From the NCBI RefSeq assembly GCF_040081985.1, contig NZ_JBEBMH010000001.1, positions 682,001 through 746,000 of the forward strand: a stretch of DNA of 64,000 nt, read 5' to 3'. This stretch comes from Kumtagia yinganensis (GTDB lineage Bacteria > Pseudomonadota > Alphaproteobacteria > Rhizobiales > Rhizobiaceae). Every line of letters begins with the position of its first letter. The first letter of the stretch is position 1. Below the pieces are notes generated by a model. That model had not been told where the DNA came from and ran no database searches. It saw only the letters and a list, made by a program, of their open reading frames with translations. Positions 42,817-52,320 of this stretch are shown piece after piece. A program made the translations under genes and the position numbers.

Positions 42817-43371
42817 TCAAAGGCGCCGGCGCCATTCCCGGGCCGTCAGCCTGTAAAGCTGGTGGCGCTTGAGCTCGGGATGGGTGTCCGGCACGCCGGG
42901 ATGGTCGAAATCCTCCTCGCGCCGCATGCCGAGACGTTTCATGACGGCAGTGGAGCGGTTGTTGCTCCACACTGCGAAGGAGACGATTTCATCAAGACCC
43001 AGGCTGTCGAAAGCGAAGTCGATGAGAGCGGCGGCTCCCTCGGTGACATAACCCTTGCCCCAGAATTCCGGGGCGAGGCGCCAGCCGATCTCGAACGATC
43101 CCGCCGGCACGACAGGAACAATCTCGGTGGCATGCAGGCCGATGAAGCCGACGCACGCACCGGTGGCGGTAATTTCGGCCGCGGTCCAGCCGAAACCGTC
43201 GCGGTCGATCTCGGCGCGCATGCGGTCCATGACAGCGTCGCTCTCGGCGCGATTGCGGCGGAAGGGGAAAAACGCCATCACCGTGTCGTCGGAGTTGATG
43301 CGGTGGAAGAGGTCGTGGTCGCGCTCCTGCCAGTTGCGCAGGACAAGACGTTCCGTCCTGAAAAGAGTCAT
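42817..43371 (-). CDS. GNAT N-acetyltransferase (RimJ/RimL-like)
   Basis: This 184-residue protein begins MTLFRTERLVLRNWQERDHD. Its acetyl-CoA block IGWRLAPEFWGKGYVTEGAAALIDFAF and NNRSTAVMKRLGM are typical of RimJ/RimL-like transferases, and SDDTVMAFFPFRRNRAES is the substrate side. It acetylates an amine, perhaps a protein N-terminus or an antibiotic; the target is unknown. Its stop adjoins the antitoxin stop (no gap), and it lies just after serB on the same strand, whose stop overlaps its start by 4 bases. Confidence 0.9.
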   Translation of the reverse strand: MTLFRTERLVLRNWQERDHDLFHRINSDDTVMAFFPFRRNRAESDAVMDRMRAEIDRDGFGWTAAEITATGACVGFIGLHATEIVPVVPAGSFEIGWRLAPEFWGKGYVTEGAAALIDFAFDSLGLDEIVSFAVWSNNRSTAVMKRLGMRREEDFDHPGVPDTHPELKRHQLYRLTAREWRRRL

Positions 43372-44255
43372 CGGACGAAATCCGCTTCTGTGTAGCCCTG
43401 GATGTAGAGCAGGGCGGTCAGGTCGCCATTGTCGATCCTGATCCGCGCTCGCTCGGCGACGGCCGGCTTGGCGTGCAGGGCAACGCCGGCGCCGGCCAGT
43501 GCCAGCATGTCGAGATCGTTGGCGCCGTCGCCGACGGCTATCGCATCCATGGCGGTAATGCCGAGGCGTGCCGCGATTTCGGCCAGCGCCGCAGCCTTGG
43601 CCTCACGCCCCAGGATCGGTTCGGCGACCTTGCCGGCGAGCTTGCCGTCCTGTTCCAGCAATATGTTGGCGCGGTTCTCGTCAAAACCCAGCTTTGCGGC
43701 GATGCGTGCCGTGAAGCTGGTAAAGCCGCCGGAAACCAGCGCCGCCCAGGCGCCGTGCCGGCGCATGGTGGCGACGAGTTCGCGGCCGCCGGAGGCCAGC
43801 GTCAGCCGGTTGGCGACGATGCGGTCGATGACGCCCACGTCCAGTCCCTTCAGCAGGGCAACACGTTCGCGCAGCGCCGGTTCGAAGGCCAATTCGCCAT
43901 TCATCGAGCGCGCGGTGATTTTCGCGACGTGGTCCTTCAGTCCGACCTCGTCCGCCAGTTCGTCGATGCATTCCTGGTCGATCATGGTGGAATCCATGTC
44001 GGCCAGCAACAGCTTCTTCCTGCGGTTTTCGGCCGGCTGGACGACAAGATCTACCCCCGCGGATGCCAGTTCGGCCCGGAGGCTGGACACAGCTTGAGGC
44101 GTCTCGTCAGCACCCGTCAAAGCGAGATCGCAAGCCACGCCGTCGGCCAGCCAGCGCGAATCGGTTGCCTTCAAGGCGCGCGATGCCATATCCAGCAGCG
44201 CAGGTTTTACGGCGCGTTCAGCCGGGTGCGAGATCAGCGTGGCGACGAGCGACAT
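43368..44255 (-). CDS. serB: phosphoserine phosphatase
   Basis: This 295-residue HAD enzyme makes serine from phosphoserine. Motif I is LLLADMDSTMIDQE (nucleophile Asp 86, acid/base Asp 88), motif II ALVSGGFTSFTARIA, and motif III AVGDGANDLDMLALAGAGVAL. The N-terminal half is an ACT-like domain, MSLVATLISHPAERAVKPAL. The ATG at 44255 is the start of the conserved protein; upstream sequence is miaA in the other direction. The start codons of serB and miaA share two bases. Confidence 0.93.
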   Translation of the reverse strand: MSLVATLISHPAERAVKPALLDMASRALKATDSRWLADGVACDLALTGADETPQAVSSLRAELASAGVDLVVQPAENRRKKLLLADMDSTMIDQECIDELADEVGLKDHVAKITARSMNGELAFEPALRERVALLKGLDVGVIDRIVANRLTLASGGRELVATMRRHGAWAALVSGGFTSFTARIAAKLGFDENRANILLEQDGKLAGKVAEPILGREAKAAALAEIAARLGITAMDAIAVGDGANDLDMLALAGAGVALHAKPAVAERARIRIDNGDLTALLYIQGYTEADFVR

Positions 44256-45222
44256 GAAAAGGTCCGTTGGGGAGGCGGGACGGCTGAAGGATGCGATCCT
44301 GATAGCCGGGCCGACCGCCAGCGGCAAGTCGGCGCTGGCGCTGACGATAGCCGGGCGCGTCGGCGGGGCGATCGTCAATACCGATTCCATGCAGGGCTAT
44401 TCGGTGCTGAACGTGCTGACCGCGCGGCCGGCGGAGGCGGAACTCGCGCGGGTGCCGCATCATCTCTACGGACATGTTCATCCTTCGACGCCGTACTCCA
44501 CCGGCGCCTGGCTGCGCGACGTCATGCGGCTGATCGACAGCGGCATGCTTGACGGACGAAGACCCGTCTTCGTCGGCGGCACGGGACTCTATTTCCGCGC
44601 GCTCCTGCAGGGGCTGTCGGAGATGCCGGAGGTTCCTCAGAACGTGCGCGACCGCTGGCGCTACGAGCTGATGGAACAGGGGCCGCAGCGGCTTCACAAG
44701 ATATTGATTCGCGAGGATCCGGTGACCGCTTCCGGGCTGCGCCCTTCGGACAGCCAGCGAATCGTGCGTGCGTTGGAGGTGCTGGAAAGCTCGGGAAAGT
44801 CGCTGCGAGAGTGGCAGGCGATAGAGGGCCAACCCCTGGTCGACAAATCCAGCGCGCGGCTGTTCGTCATCGAGCCGGAGCGGGGCGACCTCATTGCGCG
44901 TATCGAGGCGCGATTCGACAAAATGCTCGTTCGCGGAGCCCGAGAAGAGGTGGCAGATTTGATGCAACTCGGGCTCGACCCGGCGCTGCCCGCAATGAAG
45001 GCCATCGGCGTCAGGGAACTCTCGGCGGCGGCGGCGGGCGAAATTTCCGAGCCGGAAGCTATCCTTCGCGCAAAGATTGCAACCCGCCAGTATGCGAAGC
45101 GACAGTCGACGTGGTTCCGTAACCAGTTCGGGCAAGAATGGCATAGAATTCAATCGGTAAGCGGCGACTCTGAAGGCGGCGATCCAGACAATTCTCAAGG
45201 TCTATGGTTACCCGGACTTTAA
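44254..45222 (+). CDS. miaA: tRNA dimethylallyltransferase
   Basis: This 322-residue enzyme adds dimethylallyl to A37 of tRNAs that read UNN codons. The P-loop is AILIAGPTASGKSALALTIA, and further blocks are IVNTDSMQGYSVLNVLTARP, PHHLYGHVHPSTPYSTGAWL, FVGGTGLYFRALLQGLSEMP, DSQRIVRALEVLESSGKSL and KIATRQYAKRQSTWFRNQF. A GTG at 44239 would add five residues; I prefer ATG 44254. The gene is divergent from serB with overlapping starts, so each promoter lies inside the other coding region. Confidence 0.93.
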   Translation: MKRSVGEAGRLKDAILIAGPTASGKSALALTIAGRVGGAIVNTDSMQGYSVLNVLTARPAEAELARVPHHLYGHVHPSTPYSTGAWLRDVMRLIDSGMLDGRRPVFVGGTGLYFRALLQGLSEMPEVPQNVRDRWRYELMEQGPQRLHKILIREDPVTASGLRPSDSQRIVRALEVLESSGKSLREWQAIEGQPLVDKSSARLFVIEPERGDLIARIEARFDKMLVRGAREEVADLMQLGLDPALPAMKAIGVRELSAAAAGEISEPEAILRAKIATRQYAKRQSTWFRNQFGQEWHRIQSVSGDSEGGDPDNSQGLWLPGL

Positions 45223-45307
45223 GCCGATATTCGCGCTCTGGTTGTTGATATTAACCCTCCGTAAGGTCGAAGCTGCGATAAGTCCGCCGCGTGCGTGCGG
45301 AGCGGCA

Positions 45308-46102
45308 ATGAGGTTCCATAAATCCGAATCGGCCTTCATTGTCTTCATCGCCGTGATCCTCGCGGCGGGGGTGGTGATCCTGCATGCCTATGACGTCCTG
45401 CAGGACAGTCCAAGGGTCCTGGCTGGCGACGAGGACGTGGCCGGCCACTTCAACTATCTGTCGCATCTGCTATTCGCCACGGGCGTCCTGATTGCCACCG
45501 CGCTGTTCTTCGGGGTCTTCTTCATCTACCCGCTGATCCGCACCCAGGCGAAGGAAGAGGGCAAGCTTCGCGCCATGACCAAGTCGCTGAGCGACCGCTC
45601 GGTGACGCTAGAACAGGCCGCTCTTACCGACGCGCTTACCGGAATGCAGAACCGGCGCTATTTCGACGAAGCGCTCAAGGAATATCTCGAAGAATTCAGC
45701 AGGATCGACAAGCCGGTCGGGCTGATGATCTTCGATCTCGATCATTTCAAGCAGGTCAACGACACGCATGGCCACGATGTCGGCGACGAGGCGTTGCGCG
45801 TCGTCGCCGGCTGCCTGAAGGACATGACGCGCTATCACGATGTCGTGGCGCGGCTGGGCGGCGAGGAATTCGCGGTGGTGGCGCCGAACATGGATATGGA
45901 AAAACTGACGCGGCTGGCCGAACGCATCCGCAAGGGCATCGCCAACATGCCGATCCTTTCCGGCAATGTGCGCATCAGGATCACCTCCAGTGTCGGGCTG
46001 GCGGTCTGGGACCACAGGGAAAGCGCGGAGGATTTCTTCCGGCGCGCCGACCAGCAGCTTTACCAGGCGAAGAAGCAGGGCCGAAACCGCGTCAGTGCGT
46101 GA
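45308..46102 (+). CDS. membrane-bound diguanylate cyclase (GGDEF)
   Basis: This 264-residue protein begins MRFHKSESAFIVFIAVILAA. Two membrane helices (FIVFIAVILAAGVVILHAY; LLFATGVLIATALFFGVFFIY) bracket a short periplasmic loop, then a coiled coil (SDRSVTLEQAALTDALTGMQ) leads into the GGDEF domain: MIFDLDHFKQVNDTHGHDVGDEAL and ARLGGEEFAVVAP (active GGEEF). It should make cyclic di-GMP. No RxxD inhibitory site is seen 5 residues before GGEEF. The start is chosen for GGAG upstream; the frame is open to 45242. It stands alone after miaA. Confidence 0.93.
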   Translation: MRFHKSESAFIVFIAVILAAGVVILHAYDVLQDSPRVLAGDEDVAGHFNYLSHLLFATGVLIATALFFGVFFIYPLIRTQAKEEGKLRAMTKSLSDRSVTLEQAALTDALTGMQNRRYFDEALKEYLEEFSRIDKPVGLMIFDLDHFKQVNDTHGHDVGDEALRVVAGCLKDMTRYHDVVARLGGEEFAVVAPNMDMEKLTRLAERIRKGIANMPILSGNVRIRITSSVGLAVWDHRESAEDFFRRADQQLYQAKKQGRNRVSA

Positions 46103-46167
46103 AATGCCGCTGCGTCGGTTTCAAATTCTAAAAATCTGCCAGCAAAAATGAGGGTTTGGGCTGCCGG

Positions 46168-48000
46168 CTAGCGGCGGAGGCCGAAGCCGGTGCTGCGCAG
46201 TTCCCTGCGCGGGTCGTCATGCTGAACGGGCTGGGTTGGCCGCTGTTCCGGGAAGGGCGGCTTTCGGTAGCCGGGATCTCCGGCCTGATGCACGGTGTCG
46301 ACCGGCTCCGCCACTGTCGGCGACGGCCCGGTGGGCCGCTGGAAATTGCGCAACTTGTCGACGATCAGCGCGAGATCGACCTCGCCGCCGACGCCGGAAA
46401 CAACGTCCTCCGCATGGTGCTTGCCGGCACCCGGAATGCGTTCTGCCGCGAGCCGCTCGAACTTGAAGCGCATGGTGGTGGCGATGCCGTCGCCAAAGGC
46501 GATCGCCTCGCGCTGCCCCATCGACGACAGGAAGGAGAGGGTCGATGCGGAAGAGTCGGCGATGGCCGAGCGGATGATCGCCTGATCCTGCTCGTTGGCA
46601 AGGCGCATGGCGAAGACCGTCGAACATTGCGACAGGATGGTCGGGTCGAGTTCGCCTGGGCGCTGCGTCACGACGCCGAGGAAACAGCCATATTTGCGGC
46701 CCTCCTTGGCGATGCGGGACAGCGCGTGGCGCGTCGGCGCGAAACCTAGGCGTGAATCGGAGGGCATGTAGCGATGCGCTTCCTCGCACATCAGGAGCAG
46801 GCGCAGCTTTCCTTCGCTCCACAATGCGAGGTCGAAAGCGAGCCGCGCCAGCACCGAGCAGACGGAATTGACGACCTCGGAGGGAAGACCGGCCATCTCG
46901 AAACAGGTCACGGGGCGGCCGCCATGCGGCACGCGGAAGATTTTTCCGATGGTCTCGTGTATCGAATCCTCGATCAGGCGCGAGGCGAACATGAAGCGGT
47001 AACGAGGGTCGCTGATTGCGGACTCTATGCGCGTGCGCAGCGCCTTGAGGGCAGGGCGGTCGTTCTTGCTTTCCAGCAGACCCATGCGCTCGTCGATCAG
47101 CCGGATCAGGTCGGCGATGCGGTAGGGAACCGGCAGGTCAGCCGTCATCGAATCCTGGCCGCGCCGCACCAGCCCGCCCGAAGCCGCATTCTTGTAGTTG
47201 CTTTTGGCTATCGGGATGAGATCGCGAAGCGCATCGACCTCGTCCGGCTCGACCTCGCGCCCCCTGAACAGAACCTCGGCCAGTTCTTCCAGCCGGAACA
47301 GCCAGAATGGCAGTTCGAGGCTGTTGGTGTCGATCTTGTAGCTGTATTCAGGAAGCGCGCTCGCGAATTCGTTGTGTGGGTCGAGGATAAGGACGCGAAG
47401 GTCGGGCCGGGCCTCGATCGCCTTGCGCAGCAGCAGGGAGACGGCGGTCGACTTGCCGACGCCGGTGGTGCCGACCACCGCGAAATGGCGCGACAGCGTG
47501 TCGTCGATGGCGATGCAGGCGTCGATGCTCTCGTCCTGCGACAGCGCGCCGATCGTGACCGAGCGCCGGCCGGCGAGATCGTAAACCGCCTGGAGGTCGC
47601 GCGTGCGGATGCGGTGCGCCACCGCGCCTATATGTGGATACTGTGTCACGCCGCGGTCGAAGACGGGAACGGCCGGCGGGGCGCCGTCGCGCACCTCGCC
47701 GATCAGTTCAACGCTGACCTCGATGGCATTCTGGTTGCCGGGGTTCCAGTGGCGGTCGGCCTTGCCGATGGCGTAGACGAGGCCGACGGTGCGGATCGTA
47801 CCGAGATTGATGGAGATCATCTTGCCGACGGTCCACATGCCCGTTATGGCGCCGTCCTCCTCGTCGGCGAAGGCGGCGATCGTTGCCCGGGCGCCGTCGC
47901 ACTGGACGACATGCCCGAGGATGCGCTTGTCGTTCTGGGCAGCGTCGCGCCGTTCCTGCACCGTGCCTTCCCCAGCGGACTGGTCCCGCTCAACAAACAT
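46168..48000 (-). CDS. HerA/DUF87-type ATP-binding protein
   Basis: This 610-residue protein has an N-terminal HAS-barrel-like segment (VVQCDGARATIAAFADEEDG), Walker A VVGTTGVGKSTAVSLLLRKA, Walker B LRLLLMCEEAHRYMP, then VVTQRPGELDPTILSQCSTV with the sensor region, and a disordered Pro-rich tail. HerA-like hexameric ATPases move DNA or pair with NurA nucleases. No nuclease or other defence partner is adjacent; close relatives occur as stand-alone genes in many rhizobia, so a housekeeping role is likelier than defence. Its start lies 134 bases before the esterase-like gene's end. Confidence 0.85.
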   Translation of the reverse strand: MFVERDQSAGEGTVQERRDAAQNDKRILGHVVQCDGARATIAAFADEEDGAITGMWTVGKMISINLGTIRTVGLVYAIGKADRHWNPGNQNAIEVSVELIGEVRDGAPPAVPVFDRGVTQYPHIGAVAHRIRTRDLQAVYDLAGRRSVTIGALSQDESIDACIAIDDTLSRHFAVVGTTGVGKSTAVSLLLRKAIEARPDLRVLILDPHNEFASALPEYSYKIDTNSLELPFWLFRLEELAEVLFRGREVEPDEVDALRDLIPIAKSNYKNAASGGLVRRGQDSMTADLPVPYRIADLIRLIDERMGLLESKNDRPALKALRTRIESAISDPRYRFMFASRLIEDSIHETIGKIFRVPHGGRPVTCFEMAGLPSEVVNSVCSVLARLAFDLALWSEGKLRLLLMCEEAHRYMPSDSRLGFAPTRHALSRIAKEGRKYGCFLGVVTQRPGELDPTILSQCSTVFAMRLANEQDQAIIRSAIADSSASTLSFLSSMGQREAIAFGDGIATTMRFKFERLAAERIPGAGKHHAEDVVSGVGGEVDLALIVDKLRNFQRPTGPSPTVAEPVDTVHQAGDPGYRKPPFPEQRPTQPVQHDDPRRELRSTGFGLRR

Positions 48001-48208
48001 TCAGGCTGCCGCCTCCGGTTTCCAAACCAAAGTCAAGCCTAGCGCAGGTGAGTTAAGGTCGGGTGTGAGGCGATGGTTTCGGGAGAATTAATAAGCGGAG
48101 TACAGTTTTACGTGTCGGGTGTTGCCAGTAGCCCGCGGAACTGAACGTCCTATATGGAAGCAGGGTTTCAGGCTGTCTTTGGCTGGTCGAACGTGCGTTG
48201 GATCCGGT

Positions 48209-50134
48209 TCATAGATCATCGATCTCACTGTCGTCGGGACGGACCGTTTCGAGTGAGATCGGTTCACCGATGGTCTGCAGCATCGGCTTGCACCGCACGC
48301 GCTGGGCGACCGCCCAGTTGCTGAACTCAAACGTCTTGTACCAATCCTCGAGATCTTCGAGTCCGAACTCGTCCTCAAAACCTTTCGCCAAATGGTCGGT
48401 GTAACCTTCATGGAATGACGGCCGGAACCTGGGGTTCAATTTCTGGCTGTCCGATATGTTTGTCGCGCCGCTGCCCATGGCGCCGTTCTCTGCCAGTCCG
48501 AACGAGCCCTTGGCCAGTCCGACGATCGGGTTCTTGAGTTCGCGGGCACATTGGATTCGGAAGGTCAGTTCGCCCACCAGTTCGGGCGTGCCGACAATTC
48601 GAACCGGAATGCCCGCATCTTCCACGTCAAATCCCAGTGCTTCAATCATGGTCAATGTTGTCGAAACGCAGACCGGTGAGATCCGCAGGGGCGGCACCAT
48701 TGTGCGGAAGCTGACAAGGATGAAATTGCCGCGAAAAAAAGCTTCCCCCATATGCGTCGGGAACCAGTTTTTCCGCAGGACCTGCACGTGATAGCGGGCG
48801 TAGGCCATATAGATGGCTGCCATCATGGTGCCGTTGGCCGTGGGATGGCGGTCGCCGGCTCTGGGGTGAGGCTCCTTCGCCTTTCCAAAATGCGTGAAAG
48901 GATAGTCCGGTGTCGCCAGGAAATAATCCGCGTCGCTGAGCGCCATGGACAATTGCGCCGCGGCCGTCTGCCGGCGCGGTGAACCATACGCGCCGGACAC
49001 TTGCGTCGCTATCCAGGGGGCGGGTAGATCGGAACCGGTAACCTCCTTTGCCCAGGAATTGACTTTCTGGCGGAAAGCCCGATGGTCCGTCATATATTGG
49101 GCGGCCGGGGTGCTGCTGCCTTCATTGTTCTGCCCGTGCCGCTCGAATGTGATCGAATGGCCGGAAGGCAGGTCGGGGAACTCGGCCCTCGACAGGTCAT
49201 AGGCTTTCCGGATCGCATCCCTGGTACGATCGATAGAGGGCGGACCGGAGATGTGTTCGAGGCTGAGTTCCTTTCGGGCAACGTTCACGGCCACGTCAAA
49301 GTCCGCAAACGCTGCCTGCGTGGAATCTCCCGCAGCCCTGCGATGTTCATCAAACAACTGTTCGAACGTAATGCACGCCGTGGGAAGAGGGGTCGCTCCC
49401 CGAGCCTTCGGATGATAGTCGCCGCCTATTCGCTGTTCATCGGAGAATTGAACATCGTTTCGAACCAGCGTCTCCGTCAGCGGCGCAAGCTCGGCGCTGC
49501 CATATTGGCGATAGTATGCCCCATCCCCATGGCAGCGCTCGGCCGAGCCAAGCATTTTGGCGCGATAGGGTACATCCTTGAGGGCCATATCCGGCACCAT
49601 GTTGAGACGTGTGGCGCTTGCGCTTCCAGCCATGAACGACTGGCCGACGCCGAGTGCCACGCGGGCTCCGGACAGCGCCGGGGCCACGGCTTCAACCGAC
49701 TGAGACATGAGTTCCGAGGACTGAAGGGTCGCAGCCAAATCGATGGCTTTTATCTCGTCCTCGCTGAAGCCTCCCGCGGTTTGAGGCGCCAGCCAGCCGG
49801 CTCTTTCGGCCACCAATCCGGCAGACTTCGAGGCTGAGGCCGCAGACTTCTGAGCATCTTTGGCCGATTTTTCCGCGGATCTTATTGTCTGGTCCATGGA
49901 CCTCGCAGTCTTTTCTGTAGATTGCGCGGCCTTTTCCGTGGATCTTGCCACTTTTTCTGTGGATCTAATAATTTTTTCGGAAGATTCTGCCGTCTGCAGT
50001 GCGCGACTCGTTGTCCTTTTCAGGGCTAAAACTTTTCGATTTACCAGGTATATATAATATAGAGTGGTGCCTACCATAATGGTGCTGGCTATCGATAGAT
50101 AACCCACAACCATCATAAACATATCCGAGTCCAT
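48209..50134 (-). CDS. membrane-anchored SGNH/SASA-like protein with coiled coil
   Basis: This protein has 641 residues. One membrane helix (residues about 8-30, MVVGYLSIASTIMVGTTLYYIYL) is followed by a coiled coil of short repeats (STEKVARSTEKAAQSTEKTA), then a domain that reads like sialate-O-acetylesterase (SASA) SGNH hydrolases: GVGQSFMAGSAS (GQSxxAG, Ser 166), ERHGQNNEGSST (residues about 331-341) and GDRHPTANGTMM (Asp 428, His 430). These would be the blocks for nucleophile, oxyanion and Asp-His. The family call is inference from motif order; a new branch is possible. It is divergent from the asparagine-synthase-like gene. Confidence 0.6.
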   Translation of the reverse strand: MDSDMFMMVVGYLSIASTIMVGTTLYYIYLVNRKVLALKRTTSRALQTAESSEKIIRSTEKVARSTEKAAQSTEKTARSMDQTIRSAEKSAKDAQKSAASASKSAGLVAERAGWLAPQTAGGFSEDEIKAIDLAATLQSSELMSQSVEAVAPALSGARVALGVGQSFMAGSASATRLNMVPDMALKDVPYRAKMLGSAERCHGDGAYYRQYGSAELAPLTETLVRNDVQFSDEQRIGGDYHPKARGATPLPTACITFEQLFDEHRRAAGDSTQAAFADFDVAVNVARKELSLEHISGPPSIDRTRDAIRKAYDLSRAEFPDLPSGHSITFERHGQNNEGSSTPAAQYMTDHRAFRQKVNSWAKEVTGSDLPAPWIATQVSGAYGSPRRQTAAAQLSMALSDADYFLATPDYPFTHFGKAKEPHPRAGDRHPTANGTMMAAIYMAYARYHVQVLRKNWFPTHMGEAFFRGNFILVSFRTMVPPLRISPVCVSTTLTMIEALGFDVEDAGIPVRIVGTPELVGELTFRIQCARELKNPIVGLAKGSFGLAENGAMGSGATNISDSQKLNPRFRPSFHEGYTDHLAKGFEDEFGLEDLEDWYKTFEFSNWAVAQRVRCKPMLQTIGEPISLETVRPDDSEIDDL

Positions 50135-50308
50135 GCTTCCCCCAAATCGCCCTATTGTAGGAACCGATCGCCATTACAAGGATGTGCGCCGCGAGGCAAC
50201 CTATATCATTTACTCGTTCGGCAATATGCTCGGCAGGCGATTTGGGATGGCCAGTTGCATTCAACTTCGCTATGGGTCCGTGTTAGGAACTCCGTTGTGG
50301 TGGGATAC

Positions 50309-52138
50309 ATGAACTTTCCAGTTGATACCCTGCTCGTCGAGCAGCGGACGACCCGTGCCGGATATGGCCCGGCAGAGTTGAAATTGTATGGCGATACTAT
50401 CCAGGCGGAACCGAATGCTGTCATCGGTCTCTACAAGGAACTGCCGCTCGATGGTTTTCTGGCCAATCAGGCGCGCTTCGGCATTGGCAACTATGTGCTG
50501 GTAGACATGACGCCTCACCGTTGCCGTATTGTGACGGCTCCGGGCTATTGTGGCGGCTATATTCACACCGGATCTAAAGGATCGATAGCCGCGACCACGC
50601 TTTCACCCATCCTGCGCGCACTCCAGGACGACATACGGATGGACTCGTTCGGCCTTGGGTTTTTCCTGAACTATGCATCGAGGCACTCCTACAACCAGCT
50701 GCCGTTTCGAACTGTTTTCGACAAGATATTTCGCCTTCCTCCTGCTGCAGTCGTCGAGTTTGAAGAGGGCAAACTCACGCGCTACTTGAGTTACATAATG
50801 AAGGGGAGAGAACTCGGCCCTGCCGCGTCGTTCGAAACTGCCATGAACGAGGTGAGCGGTGCGATTGCCGCCTATTGCAAGCGCCGAGGGATAAAGCCTG
50901 CAGTCATGTTTTCGGGCGGTGTTGATTCGCTCAGCATATATCTGTCGATGCGTCAAAAGCTTGGAGCTGCGAATATCCAGGCGATCACTGTTGACCACAA
51001 TCGAGCAAATGGACCGGATAGGGCTTTTGCGGTAGCGGACAAGCTTAGCATCAAAGTCGACCATGTGGAAGATAAGTACTCGCGTTCAGAAAAAACGAAC
51101 GCTATTCTTACGGACATGATGAAGAGGGATATTATTTTTAGCAGAGGCCCGAGCGTGGCGCTTCTGGAGAAGAATCTTGCAGGTACTCTCGTCCTTCACG
51201 GTCAGAACATGGACGCAATATCCAAGATAAACATGGTTGTTCTGCAGGCGAACCTCGAGCGGGGATATCTCTCGGCTGACAGGATTAGGGAGGCTAGAAC
51301 GGACGCTGAGAAGATATTGCAGTATGAATATTTTATTGGAAATCTTCAGTTTACTCCTCAATATTTGAACGATGTCGAATTTCAGCAGCAAACATTGTCG
51401 TTCTTTTCTAAGTTACATTCTGGAACCATCGCTGACCCTGATCCAGGTCGCCGCGGTATCTTGCGGGGAATGATATCGGCCCAGGCACCCAATCTTTTGG
51501 GGAAACCTGATTATCCGGTCGATCAGATTGAAAATCTGGACATCGAAGTTGATACATTCAAGAATTTTGTTGGAATTAAGGACTTGGATCCGGCGTTAGC
51601 GATTCACCTTATCAGGTATTATACTTACGCCCATATTGGCAACAAGCGCCTCGCAACCTTGCCAACTCCGGATGGAAGCCGCCAGCTTCTCGTCGCTTCG
51701 AGTGGTCCAATCGTTACCTACTTCGTCGGCAAGCCGATCGAGCTTTCCCGTACACTCCGGCCGAAGAAGGAAACATACGCGTACGTTCAGAAGCTTGCGG
51801 GGATGTCGTATAGCAAGATGACGACCCAGTCGCGGGAAAATTTCAATCTCCGGAAACTGGACAAGTTCGCCGGAGATGGTCTGCTGATGGGCAATATGGA
51901 GCGCCTTGATCCGAAAAATTCAATGGTCATTCCGAGAATCGTCGACGAGCCGACACGCGCCTATGTCGAGTATATGTATCGTGATGTGTACCAAACCGCT
52001 CGCCCGGATGACCCGAACGTCAGCCTTCTGAGCCAGAGTCGCGCTCGTCAACTGCTCAATCTTGAGCAATTGCTCGTCGGCGCTCTCGAAGCCACCACGC
52101 ATGGTCATCAAGAGCAGCCTGCGGTAATAGCTGCATAG
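50309..52138 (+). CDS. asparagine synthase-like protein of unknown pathway
   Basis: This 609-residue protein has the PP-loop motif AVMFSGGVDSLSIYLSM (residues 199-214) and the AsnB-like lead-in LPFRTVFDKIFRLPPAAVVEFEEGKLTRYL. The N-terminal 110 residues resemble the glutaminase-like half but lack the catalytic Cys 2 (Met-Asn start), so it would use ammonia or another amine. PP-loop ATPases of this type adenylate a carboxylate, for example in exopolysaccharide or peptide tailoring. The 50.9-52.0 kb part is visibly richer in A+T than the surroundings. The start at 50309 is chosen for GGTGGGA; 50255 is the longer alternative. Confidence 0.75.
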   Translation: MNFPVDTLLVEQRTTRAGYGPAELKLYGDTIQAEPNAVIGLYKELPLDGFLANQARFGIGNYVLVDMTPHRCRIVTAPGYCGGYIHTGSKGSIAATTLSPILRALQDDIRMDSFGLGFFLNYASRHSYNQLPFRTVFDKIFRLPPAAVVEFEEGKLTRYLSYIMKGRELGPAASFETAMNEVSGAIAAYCKRRGIKPAVMFSGGVDSLSIYLSMRQKLGAANIQAITVDHNRANGPDRAFAVADKLSIKVDHVEDKYSRSEKTNAILTDMMKRDIIFSRGPSVALLEKNLAGTLVLHGQNMDAISKINMVVLQANLERGYLSADRIREARTDAEKILQYEYFIGNLQFTPQYLNDVEFQQQTLSFFSKLHSGTIADPDPGRRGILRGMISAQAPNLLGKPDYPVDQIENLDIEVDTFKNFVGIKDLDPALAIHLIRYYTYAHIGNKRLATLPTPDGSRQLLVASSGPIVTYFVGKPIELSRTLRPKKETYAYVQKLAGMSYSKMTTQSRENFNLRKLDKFAGDGLLMGNMERLDPKNSMVIPRIVDEPTRAYVEYMYRDVYQTARPDDPNVSLLSQSRARQLLNLEQLLVGALEATTHGHQEQPAVIAA

Positions 52139-52320
52139 GCGAGGGCAGGATGCCGCCGGCGGCGCTGTGTCCACCGAATCTGCCGGCGCGGACGCGAGTG
52201 CGGCTCATGTGAAATCCTTGGTTTGAATGCGGGCCGCTGGTGTCATAAAAGGATCAATTGTCTTGTCGGTCAGCTTCCGACAGGATGCTGGCCCGAGCAA
52301 GCGCAGGGGGCTAGCCAATC

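Noticed and set aside
46168..48000. HerA-like ATPase as part of an antiphage system
   Set aside because: No Sir2, NurA, DUF4297 or other nuclease partner lies beside it, and stand-alone homologs are common in rhizobia.
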